Assembly: GCA_023512835.1 (NCBI GenBank) | Contig: CM042092.1 | Coordinates: 10,339,066 to 10,403,065, forward strand | Length of the DNA stretch: 64,000 nt | Direction of reading: 5' to 3' | DNA from: Taxillus chinensis | Lineage: Eukaryota; Streptophyta; Magnoliopsida; Santalales; Loranthaceae | Shown here: in pieces, positions 35,275 through 47,101 of the stretch | Layout of the letters: each line of letters opens with the position of its first letter | Numbering within the stretch: position 1 is the stretch's first letter | The notes under the pieces: generated by a model | The model's database searches: none | Told to the model about the DNA's origin: nothing | What the model saw: the letters and a program-made list of their open reading frames with translations, nothing else | Position numbers and translations under genes: made by a program

Positions 35275-38046
35275 TTAGCTTAAGCATTTAAAGCAGACTG
35301 AACTGTTTTGCAATGGTCTATCTCTATGCAAAATTTCATATGTCATATACATTAGGAAGTCCAGGAAAAGGCTCTTTTCCGATGAAACTCTCGAAAAATC
35401 AGCACCTTTTTGCATATTTTGGTGGGCTTTGTCCAATATTTTATATGTAATATCATCAAATTCAAATGGAACTTCGCTCAACTTCTGCCCCCACATCAAA
35501 GCCTGTTCGGGAAGCCCCTGTTTGCAAAAGTGGGACAACAACAAATTAGTTGTAACCACATTAGGAATAAAGGCCATTTTAAGCAACTTTGCAGTTAAAA
35601 TCATGGCTCGGTCTAGTATATCACTGCACAGACCGTTCACCATAATGTTGTACGTTACAGTGTTTGGGACAATACCCCCTGACATGAGCTCATCCAACAT
35701 CATCACAGCCCTATTCATCCTTTGTCTAGTACAGGAGGCATGGATGCGTATGTTATAGGTTGTGATATCTGGGTCACAGCCACTTGAGCACATTTCACCT
35801 AAAAAATATTCAGCACTAATTATGTCAAATGATCTACAACAACCACTGATCAAAGTGTTATAAGTGACAATATCTGGGGTAAGCCCGGACCGAAACAAGT
35901 CCAAGAAAGCCTCGGTTGCTGACTTCATCTTTCCTTGTTTACAGAACCCATTAATGATTATATTGGTAGTGAAGATATCTGGGAGAAGACCCTTCTGTCG
36001 CATCTCCTTTTCTAACTTCAATGCTTTATCTAGTTGACCTTGTTTACAGAATGCAGCAATTAAAGAATTGTATGAAAAATTATTTGGCACAAACCCTCTT
36101 CCCTGCATTTCTAGAAACAAATTGTATGCCTCCTCAACAAGACCCGCCTTAGAGAGTCCATCAATGAAAGCTGAGAAGGCAACAACATCTGGAAAGAACC
36201 CCTTCTCTTCCCACAAATTTTGAGCCCCCATTATGTCACCTATTCTAAAATAACCATCCAAAAGCACCGTGAAAGCAACCTTATTGATTGGAAAACCCTT
36301 TTCCATCATCTTAAGCATTAGTTCCCTGGCTTCTTGCAGCCTACCCTTTTTGGACAAACCCAATAGCAGAGAACTGCATGTGGAAGATGAAGGGGTTAGA
36401 CCAAATTTAAGCATGACATTAAAGGCTTCAAAAGCTTTAACCTCTAAACCAATGCTGCTATAACCTGCAATGATCGAGTTAAAGGCAATGACACTAAGAG
36501 GCATCCCTCTCTCAAGCATATTTTCTAGAAGTGTCATGGCCTCGTCCAACCTACCAGCCCAACACAAGCATCCAATGGATATATCAGAAAAAGAACCACT
36601 GGAAAGTAATCCAGATGTGAACAAATCATTTAACAACCTGTCCCCGACCTCCTCTCTTCCGTACTTGTAGTGCCCATAAACTAGAATATTAAAGGTCACA
36701 CCATCGGGAGGTATATCCTTCCTCCTCATGTCTTCATATAGCAGGTGTGCTTGATTGACTTCCCTTGCCTTAACATATCCATCCATTAGAGCGTTGTAAA
36801 TAGTGGTGTTGGGAAAGACACCAATATCTTGAATCCCATTGAAGATTTTCCTCGCCTCCACCACATTTCCCTCCTTGCATAATGCATTAATGATCATACC
36901 ATATGTAACAGTGTTTGGGCTACAGCCCCTTTCAATCATCAAATATATCCACCCTGACGCTTTTGCAGTACTTCCGCTCTTACAGTAAGCATTGATGATA
37001 ATGTTAAATGTGCAAACATCAGGTGCGCAATGAAACTTGCACATCAAATGCAACAAGCTCTCCCCAATTTGTTGATATCCTTTCCTACAAAACCCATGAA
37101 TCATCTGGTTGAAAATATAGTTTGAAGGGCGAGGGCCTTTTAAAACCATAGATCGAAACAGCCTCCAAACGTTGCCATAGTCATTATTTCTCAAAAGCAA
37201 CTTGAAAAGAATTGAAGTTGTTGACAAACTTGGCCTCCCTCCACCTTCCCAGATCCGATGCGCAATCTCCAACGCCTTCAAACCCATTTCCACATTTAAG
37301 AACACCCTCATAAGCGAATCAAGGACTGAAAAATCTGACTCGTAGGCACCATGACCATTCCACATGAACTCCACCACAGCATCGATACGGCTAATACCGA
37401 TTCTAGCAATTACCCACGAAATCACGTCTTGGGCAATAAACCTGAGCCCCTCTGCTGCTAGCAGATGAGCGGCTACGCAACAGGACTGGACCGCACCATC
37501 CGAATCGTCCCGAAAAACGAGTTTGAAAAATGCCGATGCAGCTTGTCTGTTGCCAAACGATTTCATGATCTCCACTAACAATGCCGGGCAAAATTTTCCA
37601 GAGAAACCCTCGAGTACGCGGCCGTGTAACTGTTTGATGATTTTCGACAAACCCACAATGATCTGACGCCTCTCATTCGAATTTATGGGGCTTGGGGAGC
37701 TCAAATTTCGAAATGGTAAAAATTGCTCTAGGAAATCAAACCTCTCCGAAGCACAATCAGAAGAACGTGAAGAAGATTGGGCAAAGTAGCGAGGTATTGG
37801 AGGGTGGGGATCTAGGGTTTGGGGTTTGAAGTTGAAATCCATGGGTTGTTGTTGGTGTTGTGGTGAGGTGGTTGTGGAGTGTGCGCTTAAGAGAGTGAGG
37901 GCAGCAGGGGAGTAACGAACCTTGGAAGCCGTGGACGAGCGGAGGAGTATGGCGTACATCGTCGCCGGCAAGTGGCGACAGTGTGCATCAGAAGAACTGC
38001 CGCAGGGCCGGCGACGGGTGGAGGGGAGAGTGACGGGCACGAGCAC
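35275..38046 (-). CDS. P-class pentatricopeptide repeat protein, 923 codons, intronless
   Basis: Probable mitochondrial or plastid RNA-binding protein acting in transcript stability, splicing or translation; its target is unknown. A single open frame with about 17 PPR motifs from roughly residue 285 to 865, mostly 35 residues, of P type (for example TVTYGMIINALCKEGNVVEA and IVTYNTLISGCCRSFDIISA). There is no E or DYW tail; it ends LFLDFLMYMTYEILHRDRP... The N-terminus is rich in Arg, Ser and Pro, as in an organelle presequence. The ORF ATG is at 38046, but a second Met at 37959 (MYAILLRSST) gives a better presequence and may be the real start. One repeat (around GDIMGAQNLWEEKGFFPD) is 31 residues, four shorter than normal. 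Confidence 0.9.
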   Translation of the reverse strand: MLVPVTLPSTRRRPCGSSSDAHCRHLPATMYAILLRSSTASKVRYSPAALTLLSAHSTTTSPQHQQQPMDFNFKPQTLDPHPPIPRYFAQSSSRSSDCASERFDFLEQFLPFRNLSSPSPINSNERRQIIVGLSKIIKQLHGRVLEGFSGKFCPALLVEIMKSFGNRQAASAFFKLVFRDDSDGAVQSCCVAAHLLAAEGLRFIAQDVISWVIARIGISRIDAVVEFMWNGHGAYESDFSVLDSLMRVFLNVEMGLKALEIAHRIWEGGGRPSLSTTSILFKLLLRNNDYGNVWRLFRSMVLKGPRPSNYIFNQMIHGFCRKGYQQIGESLLHLMCKFHCAPDVCTFNIIINAYCKSGSTAKASGWIYLMIERGCSPNTVTYGMIINALCKEGNVVEARKIFNGIQDIGVFPNTTIYNALMDGYVKAREVNQAHLLYEDMRRKDIPPDGVTFNILVYGHYKYGREEVGDRLLNDLFTSGLLSSGSFSDISIGCLCWAGRLDEAMTLLENMLERGMPLSVIAFNSIIAGYSSIGLEVKAFEAFNVMLKFGLTPSSSTCSSLLLGLSKKGRLQEARELMLKMMEKGFPINKVAFTVLLDGYFRIGDIMGAQNLWEEKGFFPDVVAFSAFIDGLSKAGLVEEAYNLFLEMQGRGFVPNNFSYNSLIAAFCKQGQLDKALKLEKEMRQKGLLPDIFTTNIIINGFCKQGKMKSATEAFLDLFRSGLTPDIVTYNTLISGCCRSFDIISAEYFLGEMCSSGCDPDITTYNIRIHASCTRQRMNRAVMMLDELMSGGIVPNTVTYNIMVNGLCSDILDRAMILTAKLLKMAFIPNVVTTNLLLSHFCKQGLPEQALMWGQKLSEVPFEFDDITYKILDKAHQNMQKGADFSRVSSEKSLFLDFLMYMTYEILHRDRPLQNSSVCFKCLS

Positions 38047-38233
38047 GTTGGGGATTCGGATGTTGATACGGAGTTTTCAGGAAAATCTTCAAATCGGTAA
38101 TGCCCTAAAAACACCCAAAAACGGCACCCAATTAATGAACGACACGTACTTAATACGAAATAAGACTCCTTCGTATCCATATGGCGCGTTACAGCAGATT
38201 CAATCTCCCCGCTTGCGGTTTTCTCCCTGGACG

Positions 38234-38525
38234 GCTTCGACGCCCCCGACCGCCTGAACGCAGACAACTGCTGACGAGATCTTGACGACGGCCGGCTGGA
38301 TGCAGACGACCACGACTCTAACGCTTCGCACGCCCATTGTCCCCGCTCGACGCTCAATCTCATCTCGACGCCTCGACACCGCCAACGACGCCTCGACTCT
38401 CGCCTAGACCGCTTCGACGCCCTCGACCGCCTGGACGCAGACGACCGCTGACGAGATCTTGACGAAGGCCACCTGGACTCAGATGACCACGTCTCTAACG
38501 CCTCGCACGCCCATGCCTCAATCTC
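38234..38525. repeat. GC-rich direct duplication upstream of the PPR gene
   Basis: About 115 bp starting cttcgacgccc at 38234 recurs at 38411 with moderate divergence (shared ctgacgagatcttgacga). It lies in the promoter/5' UTR area of the PPR gene and creates a spurious Arg/Ser-rich ORF on the minus strand. Confidence 0.75.
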
Positions 38526-38640
38526 ACCTCGAATGAGGTATTCAACACAAACCTTAGATTTCGTTTTGAATTTCCATGAATTAAACCCGTAAATGGTCGG
38601 GTGGAAATTAGAGATTGTGAATTTGAAAATTAAAAATTTT

Positions 38641-38863
38641 GGGCATGTTTGTTTTACCTGTTTTCTGTTTTCGTTTTCAAAATGTGATACTGTTTTCGAG
38701 TATAAAAACATAAAATTAAAAACAATAAAATATTGTTTTCATTCTTTAGGACATAAAAAATGAAAACAAATTTTTGTTGTTTTTAATTTTCAATTTTTTG
38801 TACCCGAAAACAACTATTACATTTTGAAAATGAAAACAGAAAACACTCCAACCAAACATACCC
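38641..38863. mobile_element. Tourist-like MITE, copy 1 (223 bp)
   Basis: Terminal inverted repeats GGGCATGTTTG / CAAACATACCC, extending inward through gttttctgttttcgttttcaa. The 3-bp flanks TTT/TTT fit PIF/Harbinger-type duplication. A second copy is at 49621-49827. No coding. Confidence 0.85.
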
Positions 38864-40200
38864 TTTGTGTTTCTTGTTCCATGACTTCCTATTCGTATTT
38901 GTGTTTTTGAAACCTTACACATTGTATTTGTGTTTTTGAAATTTAAATGTTCGTATGTAGTCACTTATGGGTGTGAAGATTAAAGATTGAGTTTTGAATT
39001 TTTCATGAATTGAACTCATAAATATTTTTGTTGAAAATTAGAGATTGTGACTTTGAAAATTAGACCCGTAAATATTTTGTTAAATATTTTTCAATATAGC
39101 CCATGATTTTTGTTTTTGGCATTAAAATTTAAATGTTTGTATGTGGTTAGTTCATAGGTTGTGGTCCACCTCCTCTCTATACTCACTCATGGTTGCGGCT
39201 GGAGCACAAACCCCAAATTTGTTAGAGGATTGTCAACCAGGCGAGGATGTTTGCACTGAAACTGGTGACCTTCCTCTCTCTCGATGTTGACGTTGTGTGT
39301 ACATGTACATCTACTTTTTTTTATTTTGTTTGCTTTTTTTTTTAAATTTTTTTGAATTTGTTTGTGGGCAGTGATCGAGTGTGAAGTTTTAGGTGACTAT
39401 GTGAATGTGGAAGATGGAGAGAAAGTTAATAAGATTTCCGGTTCAAGTAGTGGTTTTCTTGAGAAGCTATAACTTTATAACTATGTTGAAGGAAGGATTG
39501 GACCCACTTCCTTCATTAGCAAGTGAAATGCCTCGCACAACTAGCTGTAATGATGTGGTTTTCGGATTCTCATGACAGATTTGTGTAATGGAAGGGGCCT
39601 TCGTTCCAAGGCCGTGTGATTGTGGATTTAGAGTGCAGAACCATGGTGTGACAATTTGTACTATATCTAGCCTAAGATTAGTAGATTTCAAAGTCTTGAA
39701 TTATGATTTTGGATTGTTTTATCCATATTTTGTACATTGCCACTATTATAAATGTCATAATTAGCTTGCATTATTTTTGGGGCGGGAGTTTTAACAAATC
39801 TGGATTTAAAAAAGAGAGCCATAAACACAAAAAAAGGGTCTATATCATTTAAACTTGTTTGTTCAAAAATATCTTGTTTATATCATTTTAGTTTATTCTT
39901 TGGGCCTGTGGTTTTGGGTCGGCATTGGAAAGACTTGTTTGCTTTATTTTAGTTTATTTTCATTCTAATTCATTTATCTCTCACGTCTGCTCTATATCCC
40001 TACTTGGATCTTGGCAATAAAAAAAACTTGTTTTATGTCTTTAATTGTAGCTTGCTGAAGCTCTTGTGGGTTGGTGTGGAAATAATTATATTGTGGGTGT
40101 CTCTTATTTTCTGTTATACCATTTTGGCGTGGCCACATAAGTTCAACTTTCTTTGTCTTCAATCTAGTATGTTTTAGACCACGCCTAGTACCTTCCACCT
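38864..40200. other. AT-rich intergenic region
   Basis: The segment 39180-39690 has more balanced composition and could be the debris of a gene or transposon (broken frames such as VNVEDGEKVNKISGSSSG), but I cannot assign it. No intact gene. Confidence 0.4.
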
Positions 40201-40565
40201 TCCACCTGTTAAAACCATTACAGCAACCAAGAATACCCTCTGCAGCCTATTTTAATCACCGCAGGAACCAAGAAAAATCCTCTGCCGTCCATTCTAACCT
40301 CTTCAACATCCACTTTCATCCGAATAAAGCCTGTTCCAGCCACCACAGCAACCAGAAAAGCCTTTCCAGCCCATTCCCAACCTCTGCAACATCCGTTTTG
40401 ACCCTTTGCCATCTGTTCCAGCCAATGCGGCTGTGTAGCAACCACAAAATCCTTTGCAGTCCATTCCCAACCATCTGCAGTCCATTCCCAAACTTTGCAG
40501 CCTCTGCTTTAACCATCTATAGCCCATTCCAGCCACTGCAGTATAGCTACATTCACAAAACTTCA
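40200..40565. repeat. Degenerate minisatellite (cattcc/ccagcc-rich)
   Basis: Repeated phrases of the type cagtccattcccaacc, tctgcaacatcc and gttccagcca, with irregular period of 20-40 bases. The open minus-strand frames here (MVATQPHW..., MVKAEAAKF...) are by-products of the repeat. Confidence 0.6.
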
Positions 40566-43512
40566 CACATAGCTCACCCAACACAAGGAAAAGGTAAAAA
40601 GAAACCCGTGCAAGTGTCGTGTCTTATTTAAAATAAATAAATAAATAAAGACAAAAAACAAAACAAAAAAATAGAAAAGCAACTTTTTTATTTTTATTTT
40701 GCTGTGTTATTTTTTAATCTTCCATTGTATTCTTATTTTAGGATTGCTGTTAGTTGTGACCCATTAGAAGTTGTACTTATGGGCCTTATAACCCAACGTT
40801 TGTAATTTATAAAACTGATAGGATAAAAAAGAGGAAAGTGAGTTGTTATTTTATTTGTAAATACCACTAACCACACATCTTTGCTTTTATTTGCTTGAGA
40901 TTCTCACTCGAAACTAACAAAAACAAAAACAAACAAGCAACAAAAAAACAAACGAACAAATTATTTCCATTAAAAGAAAAATAAAATTGTTTTCTTTTAA
41001 ACGAAAAAAAACAAGAGCAAATTTTCCTTTACCTAAGAAAAAAATAAATAAAATAAACAATAACTTTTATCTAAATAAGATACAGCTAAATGTTTATTAG
41101 GGGAAATTTTATTATACATACATTCTGAAATTCTTTTAGTTTTACAAAAAAACCAACACAATAAATACAAAATTCACAAATATATCACATACAACAAAGG
41201 TCCAACGCTACAATTCCAAGACCACTGTCATTACAAGATTTAAGTAATTGGACTTTGGAACATTCCAATACCACTACCATTTTGGTTAAAAAAAATCTTC
41301 TATCATCACACATTTTTTAATTAACTTGTCTGCTCCTTTTTGTTTCTTGTCCATATCATCAAATTTTGCTTCCTCAGCCATGGCACATCCCTTTTGTATG
41401 TTTCTTGTCATCTTGCATCCCCACATTTTTGATTGCCAACTTCTCTGGGGACAGCTCATCCTCTTTGATTACATGAAGTCTCTCAAATTTGCATCTGTCT
41501 CTTTTGCTCTCTTTTTTATCCACATTTTTTATTACTTGAAGTCTGCTTGTTGGCTTTGAAATGAGTATCAAATTTCTGCATCAGCCCATTCTTTCTATAA
41601 TTAATTTGCTATGAAGTAATAATGCATATTCAATCCATGAATCAATGCCAGGATAGGAATAGAAGAATAGAAAAGAAAATGTTACCATAGATATTCATAA
41701 ATAAGATAAAGGTGATTCACTTCAATGGTACCAAATAAACCTTTATTGATTCAAAGAATAAAGTACAAAAGGCATCACCAATGCATATGATTAACGCTGA
41801 GGAAAGGGAGACAATAAAAAATTATGATAATTGATTATGCAATTTGTAAATAATATCAAATAATTATACCCAAAAATTCCTGTAATTTGGGTGGCCTTAA
41901 GCGTAAAATTACAATGAGGCCCATCTACGGTACAAACCTTTAAAAGAAATGAATTTCTTCATTTTTTTCCTATTAAATAAACACAAAGATTTTACAAAAA
42001 AACTACCAACATCTCACCATAATAGGAAGCAAAACTATTGGTCAATCATAATAGAACAATAACAAAAGTAGTATTTCATCATGAAACCAAGCCAACAAGA
42101 CAATTAAAAAAACATAGCTAAGTAGAATTAAATCTATAAATAACATCAATATTAAAGAAATGCTAAATAGAAGAAAATACCTATGCAAGTAACAAACATA
42201 ATTTCCTCAATTTCTCGTACCACCATTATAGGCATCTTCTCCTGCATTAGAAAAGAAAAAAATTAAAAAAATTTCCCCTAAATTCCCTACCAATAATATT
42301 ATTCATGGCACCTTGGTGTAACATCACATATCAATCAAATAGATGAGGACTAGAACCCAAAGAAAATGACATAAAAAAAGCAAAAAATTTATCATGAAAT
42401 TTAAAAAAAAAAACAGAAAACGATGAAAATCATTGGAAAACACAATAATTTAGAAAAACCTTCACACCTTCAAAAAGAGAGGATATAGTCGCACCAGTCA
42501 ATTTTGATTCCGCATTCTTTTTTAATTCTACTTATTTTTGTCTGGTCCATGGTTACTTTGGATAGCAATGCCTTCTTCGGTACTTCTTCTTTTTTAAAGC
42601 AATATAAAACAATTATAATTTAGAAACTTGTTAAAATTTCTTCAAAGAATTATAATTATCTGATCTCTCTCTCTCTCTCTATGAATCGAAAAACCAACAA
42701 CTAAAATCACACACCCAAGCATGGGCTAGCAGTGTATCCGTTCCTTCCCTCTCTCAAGAATCAAACCAGTGTTACCCTAATTTTTTATTTATCCTTATCA
42801 AAGAATTATAATTTATAAGTTCTTAAAAATATATATAAAAATTATCAAACAAAAACTAACAAAAAACAAGATGAAAATCTAAGAAAAAACAAAATAGGGC
42901 ACAATAAATTACCTAAAACTAGAAAGGGAAGAAACAGAGGAAAATTAAAACCTAAATCATCAATTTTATCATATTAATGCAAATTTATGGGAGATTAAAA
43001 CGAATTAGAAAAAGTAACAACAATTTCTTACCTTCGATTCAAGATTCTCAAACAAATTGGAACGATTCATGGTGCTGCCATGCCGATGTGGTAGGAGTTT
43101 ACACTCTGCAATTTACCCTGGTCTCTTGTAGAGTCGTAGAAAAGAAGCGTAAAGAGAGAAAGGGGCATAGAGTTAAATGACATATACATCTATTTATTAT
43201 TTTTATATTTAATTTAAATTTTTAAATATGCACCCAGCCCATGTCTGCAAGGGGGCCCTTCATCGATACGGTGACATCTTGGACTCTTGGGACTGGATAT
43301 TAGAGCCGACGTAGTATTGCAGCAGCAGTACAGCAGTAGCATTTACGACTGCGTCGACTGGAGCTGTGGAGAACTAAAACGGGATGAAGAAGATGATGCC
43401 TGGAGGCCCCCCAAAATTGGAGGCCTCAAGCGGCCGCTTCACCCTGCAAAAAGGCAGGGCCAGACCTGCCCAAAACGTGAAGGACAAACTTGCATCGTTA
43501 GCCAACAAACGT
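40566..43512. other. AT-rich, gene-free region
   Basis: Low-complexity A/T DNA with many poly(A) runs and a (CT)n stretch near 42665. No domains or RNA genes seen. Confidence 0.5.
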
Positions 43513-44289
43513 TTACTCAAGCAGCCTAAAAATAGCCCCAAAATGAGGGTCTTCGATTTTAGAGAAATGGTCAGTTTGAAGAACAAATCCATTGGGAGGC
43601 AGGATTGGAAGAATTGGACGCCTGGGTTGAGGAGGACTTGGTGATAAGCTGCGAAGGAGGGTAATTCTCCCACCAGGGGAAAGAATTTTTTTCTCCCACC
43701 CAGAAATTCTGTCGCGAATTCTGCATATTAAGTCATCAAAAAGAAAAGCCTTTTTTGGCCCTTTGTACAAAGGAATACCAAGATATTTGGACAGAAGGGC
43801 GGCTCTGTAAAACCCTGTGGCATTAGCAATTATAGCAGCCCTACGAACAGACAGATGCTTTCCAACAATGTAACCACTTTTACTTTTATTTAACCTTTTG
43901 ACCTGAACACAGTTCATAATAAGATAGAAAATCCATAATTCGAGTTAAGGACGATTTCAAACCATTTGAAAAAATAATCATGTCATCCGCAAAAGCAAGG
44001 TGGGAAACTATCTGGGAACACCGAGCAAAATAATGCATAGAAGTATATTTGGAAAAAAGATTTGAGAGGCCCCTGGATAAAATTCAGCAGCTAGGATAAA
44101 GAGACTAGGTGAAAGGGGGTCACCTTGCCTCATGCCACGCTCAGATTTAAAATACCCTGCAAGGGACCCATTAACAATCACAGAGAACCAGCAGTTAGTC
44201 ACAAGCTTACTTACTTTAAGAATCCAAGAAGTGTCAAAACCAAATTTAGAAAGCATCTTAAATAAAAAAACCCCAATCAAGTCTATCAT
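43513..44289 (-). pseudogene. LINE ORF2: RT palm and downstream, frame-broken
   Basis: Continues with [20 protein letters not shown] and [13 protein letters not shown] (44289-44008), then the catalytic FADD at 43993-43982 in a shifted frame, then KYLGIPLYKG and ISGWEKKILSPGGRITLLRS (43917-43660). After that the frame is unrelated. No RNase H is evident. Confidence 0.82.
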
Positions 44290-46027
44290 ACACTTTCATC
44301 ATATCAAGTTTAAGAACAACATTACCACCACGAATTTTCTCATTAATGCAGTGAACCATTTCTTGAGCTAATAAAATGTTGTCATCAATGAATCTACCCA
44401 GAATAAAACCACTTTGATTTTCCAAAATTAGCTTAGAAAGAATTCTGGATAATCTAGTAGCCATGATTTTGGATAAGATTTTATTGAAAAAGTTACATAA
44501 ACTTATGGGACGAAAGTCAGTCCAAGAGTTTGGGTTATCAACCTTAGGAATCAAAGCAATCGTAGTGGATGTAATACCTTTAAGTAGGTGTTCCCCTCGG
44601 AAAAAATCAATAACAGCCTCACATAAATCATCACAAACAATCTCCCAACAATGTTGGAAAAATAGGGCAGAAAAACCATCTGGGCCAGCAGTAGAATAAA
44701 TATCACACTCAAAAACAGTTTGCTTAATTTCTTCAACAGAAGGAATTTTATTCAGGTCAGAATTATCCCTATCTGTAACTAGAGAAGGGATAAGAGAGCA
44801 GTCAAAATCACTCACAATGGAAGGATCACGGGCAAATAAACTAGAGAAAAAGGACACAGCAGAAGATTTAATCTCAGTCAAATTTGAAACCACATTTGTG
44901 TCATCAACCTTAATCTCAAAGATACGATTTTTAAACCGTTTTTTTTTCAAAAGCATTTGGAAATAACGAGTGTTCCTCTCCCCTTCAACTAACCATTTAC
45001 ATCCCGATTTCTGCTGCCAAAATTTTTCTTGGTATGCAAGATATTTGTTCAGCTGCGCATTACCTTGATTAAGGTTCATCTTATTCACAATAGAAGGATC
45101 ATTTTGATGAATAATTTCGAATTCTTCAACCTTTTTTTCCAATTGTTTCTGTTGAGAAAAGATATCCCCAAAATCATGCTTATTCCAGCGTTTTAATTCA
45201 TTTTTTAATCGTTGTTGCTTAAACCAATAACGAGTAATCCCAATGGCATCCAAGGGGAGATTCCAAGACGTTTTAACAATATGCATAAAATTATGATGGG
45301 AGGTCCACATATTGAGGAATCTAAAAGAGCTGGGGCTGGAAATTTCAGTCTTGCTGCCATTGAATAACAGAGGACAGTGGTCTGACCCATCTTTTGCTAA
45401 ATGAGTAACAAGAGATTTGTCAAAAAATTCACACCACATGGGGTTAAACAAGATCCTATCAAGCCGTTGGAAGATGATACCATTAGTCCATGTGAACTGA
45501 GACCCCAAAAAAGGAATATCCAGCAAACCACAGTCCAAAAGACAGTTTGCAAAGTCTTCCATAGCATTAAAACTAGCACGCGCACCACGCAATTTTTCAG
45601 AAGCAGACTTGACAATGTTAAAGTCACCACCCACCAGCCATGGAGAGTTGGCCAAAGAGAAAACAGATCTGAGTTCATCCCACAAGAGGTAGCGCTCAGT
45701 TCTGGTAGTTTTAGCGTAAATAAAGGAACACCCAATTTCACAAGACAAATTCAGAAGCTTAAAAGACATGGATAGACATTGAGCATGATCCCTAAAGATT
45801 GAGGCACGGATAGATTCATCCCAAAAAACCCATATTTTTTCCGAAACATTAAAATGATAATTAATTAGGCCTAACATATAGGCATAATAAGCAATGGATG
45901 CATGAGTCACCATAGGTTCCAAAATATCAACAATCTTGAGCCTATACAATTTCACAAAGCGTTTAAGCCTACAAAGACCTACTTTACCAGCAATTCCCCG
46001 AATATTCCATATCATTGTGTTAATCAT
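44258..46027 (-). pseudogene. LINE ORF2: endonuclease and reverse transcriptase, first part
   Basis: The likely start is the ATG at 46027 (MINTMIWNIRG); the longer frame to 46120 runs into the MITE. Apurinic-type endonuclease motifs are all present: Asn in WNIRG, Glu in DILEPMVTH, GGDFNIV and SDHCPLLF. RT fingers follow: IALIPKVDNPNSWTDFRPIS, ENQSGFILGRFIDDNILLAQE and [17 protein letters not shown] frameshift at a poly-A run near 44265 ends it. Confidence 0.88.
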
Positions 46028-46084
46028 TAAATAATATAACAGAAAAAGAAAAACAACTTTAACAACAAAAATATAATTAAGGAT

Positions 46085-46537
46085 TAGGGGTGTAAAACGG
46101 ACCAGTCCGGTCCGTTCCAATCCGCAACGGAGCGGGCCTAAATGGGCTAGTCCGTTTAGGCCCGCAGTTTTAATGGACCAGAATTTTTCTAGTCCGCGGA
46201 CCGATTCATATTTATTTATTTATTTAAAAACTTATTATAAGTTGATTTTGTTAAAAATAATTTAAAATTTTAATTTTAAAATTAATATATTTAGGCTCTA
46301 AATACTAATATACTAAGTAAAATATATAATAATTTTAATAAAATTATTTATAAAAAAAAAGCCGATCTGCAGACCGGTCTGCGTCTGCACGGATTTGGTC
46401 CGTATGGATCGGGCCTAAACGGACTGGTCCGTTTAGGCCCGCAATTGAAATGGACCAGAATTTATCTGGTCCAGTCCGCTCCGGTCAGCACGGACCACGG
46501 ACTGATCCGCGGACCGGCAGTCCATTTTACACCCCTA
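46085..46537. mobile_element. hAT-type MITE (453 bp) inserted in the LINE
   Basis: Inverted ends TAGGGGTGTAAAA / TTTTACACCCCTA with an exact 8-bp target duplication TTAAGGAT (46077-46084, 46538-46545), the hAT signature. The interior has CGGACC/GGTCCG-rich sub-terminal repeats around an AT-rich core. No transposase. Confidence 0.93.
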
Positions 46538-46556
46538 TTAAGGATCTAACCCCTCA

Positions 46557-47099
46557 TCATAGCAACCTTTTGGGGACAGAATTTACCCGAGTTAAGTGGA
46601 TGGAGGCAGCTCCAAGAAGGTTGTCCTCAGTGAATGCATTCTCAAAATCATCCGTTAGATCACGAGATGTTGAAGGAACTGAATCATCTTGTTTAGCTAT
46701 GTTACACCCGTCAAGTTCCCTAACAGGAAATTCCAGAATTTTGGAGCAGCCAGCTTCCCCCGTGGTACCATCAATTTTTTCAGGCGTAACCTGGGCTGCA
46801 TCAGGATAATTAATCCCCACTGCTGAAGCTTCAATTGCCTGCTTCGAGGAGGGGCTGGAAACTAAGTCCATATTCTCTACAAACAATGGGTTAGTGGCAG
46901 CAGAAATCCCTGGGACAGCATTATTTAGATCTTGGCCATTATCATTGTGGTTAAGAGGCAAAACAGTATTAGAATCTCTATGGTCCTCCTGTAACACATT
47001 AAATCTATTATGATTATAAATCTCCACGTTAGGCTCTTCCATATCAGCGGCAAGAGATGGTTGTAATGGTTCAGGATTGGAAGGGCCAGCGCCATCCAT
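46557..47099 (-). pseudogene. LINE ORF1, C-terminal part
   Basis: 180 codons of polar, Asn/Asp/Ser-rich sequence (RFNVLQEDHRDSNTVLPL and so on) without a domain. Its placement between the knuckle part of ORF1 and ORF2 on the same strand makes it the disordered ORF1 tail. Confidence 0.6.
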
Positions 47100-47101
47100 G
47101 G

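Noticed and set aside
37887..38711. 274-codon minus-strand ORF upstream of the PPR gene
   Set aside because: Arg/Ser-rich translation of the GC-rich direct duplication and out-of-frame PPR 5' end; no domain.
40218..40584. Three overlapping Trp/Lys-rich minus-strand ORFs
   Set aside because: Frames of a degenerate minisatellite.
46028..46120. N-terminal 31 codons of the longest LINE ORF2 frame
   Set aside because: They are translated from the hAT MITE, so the LINE start is placed at 46027.
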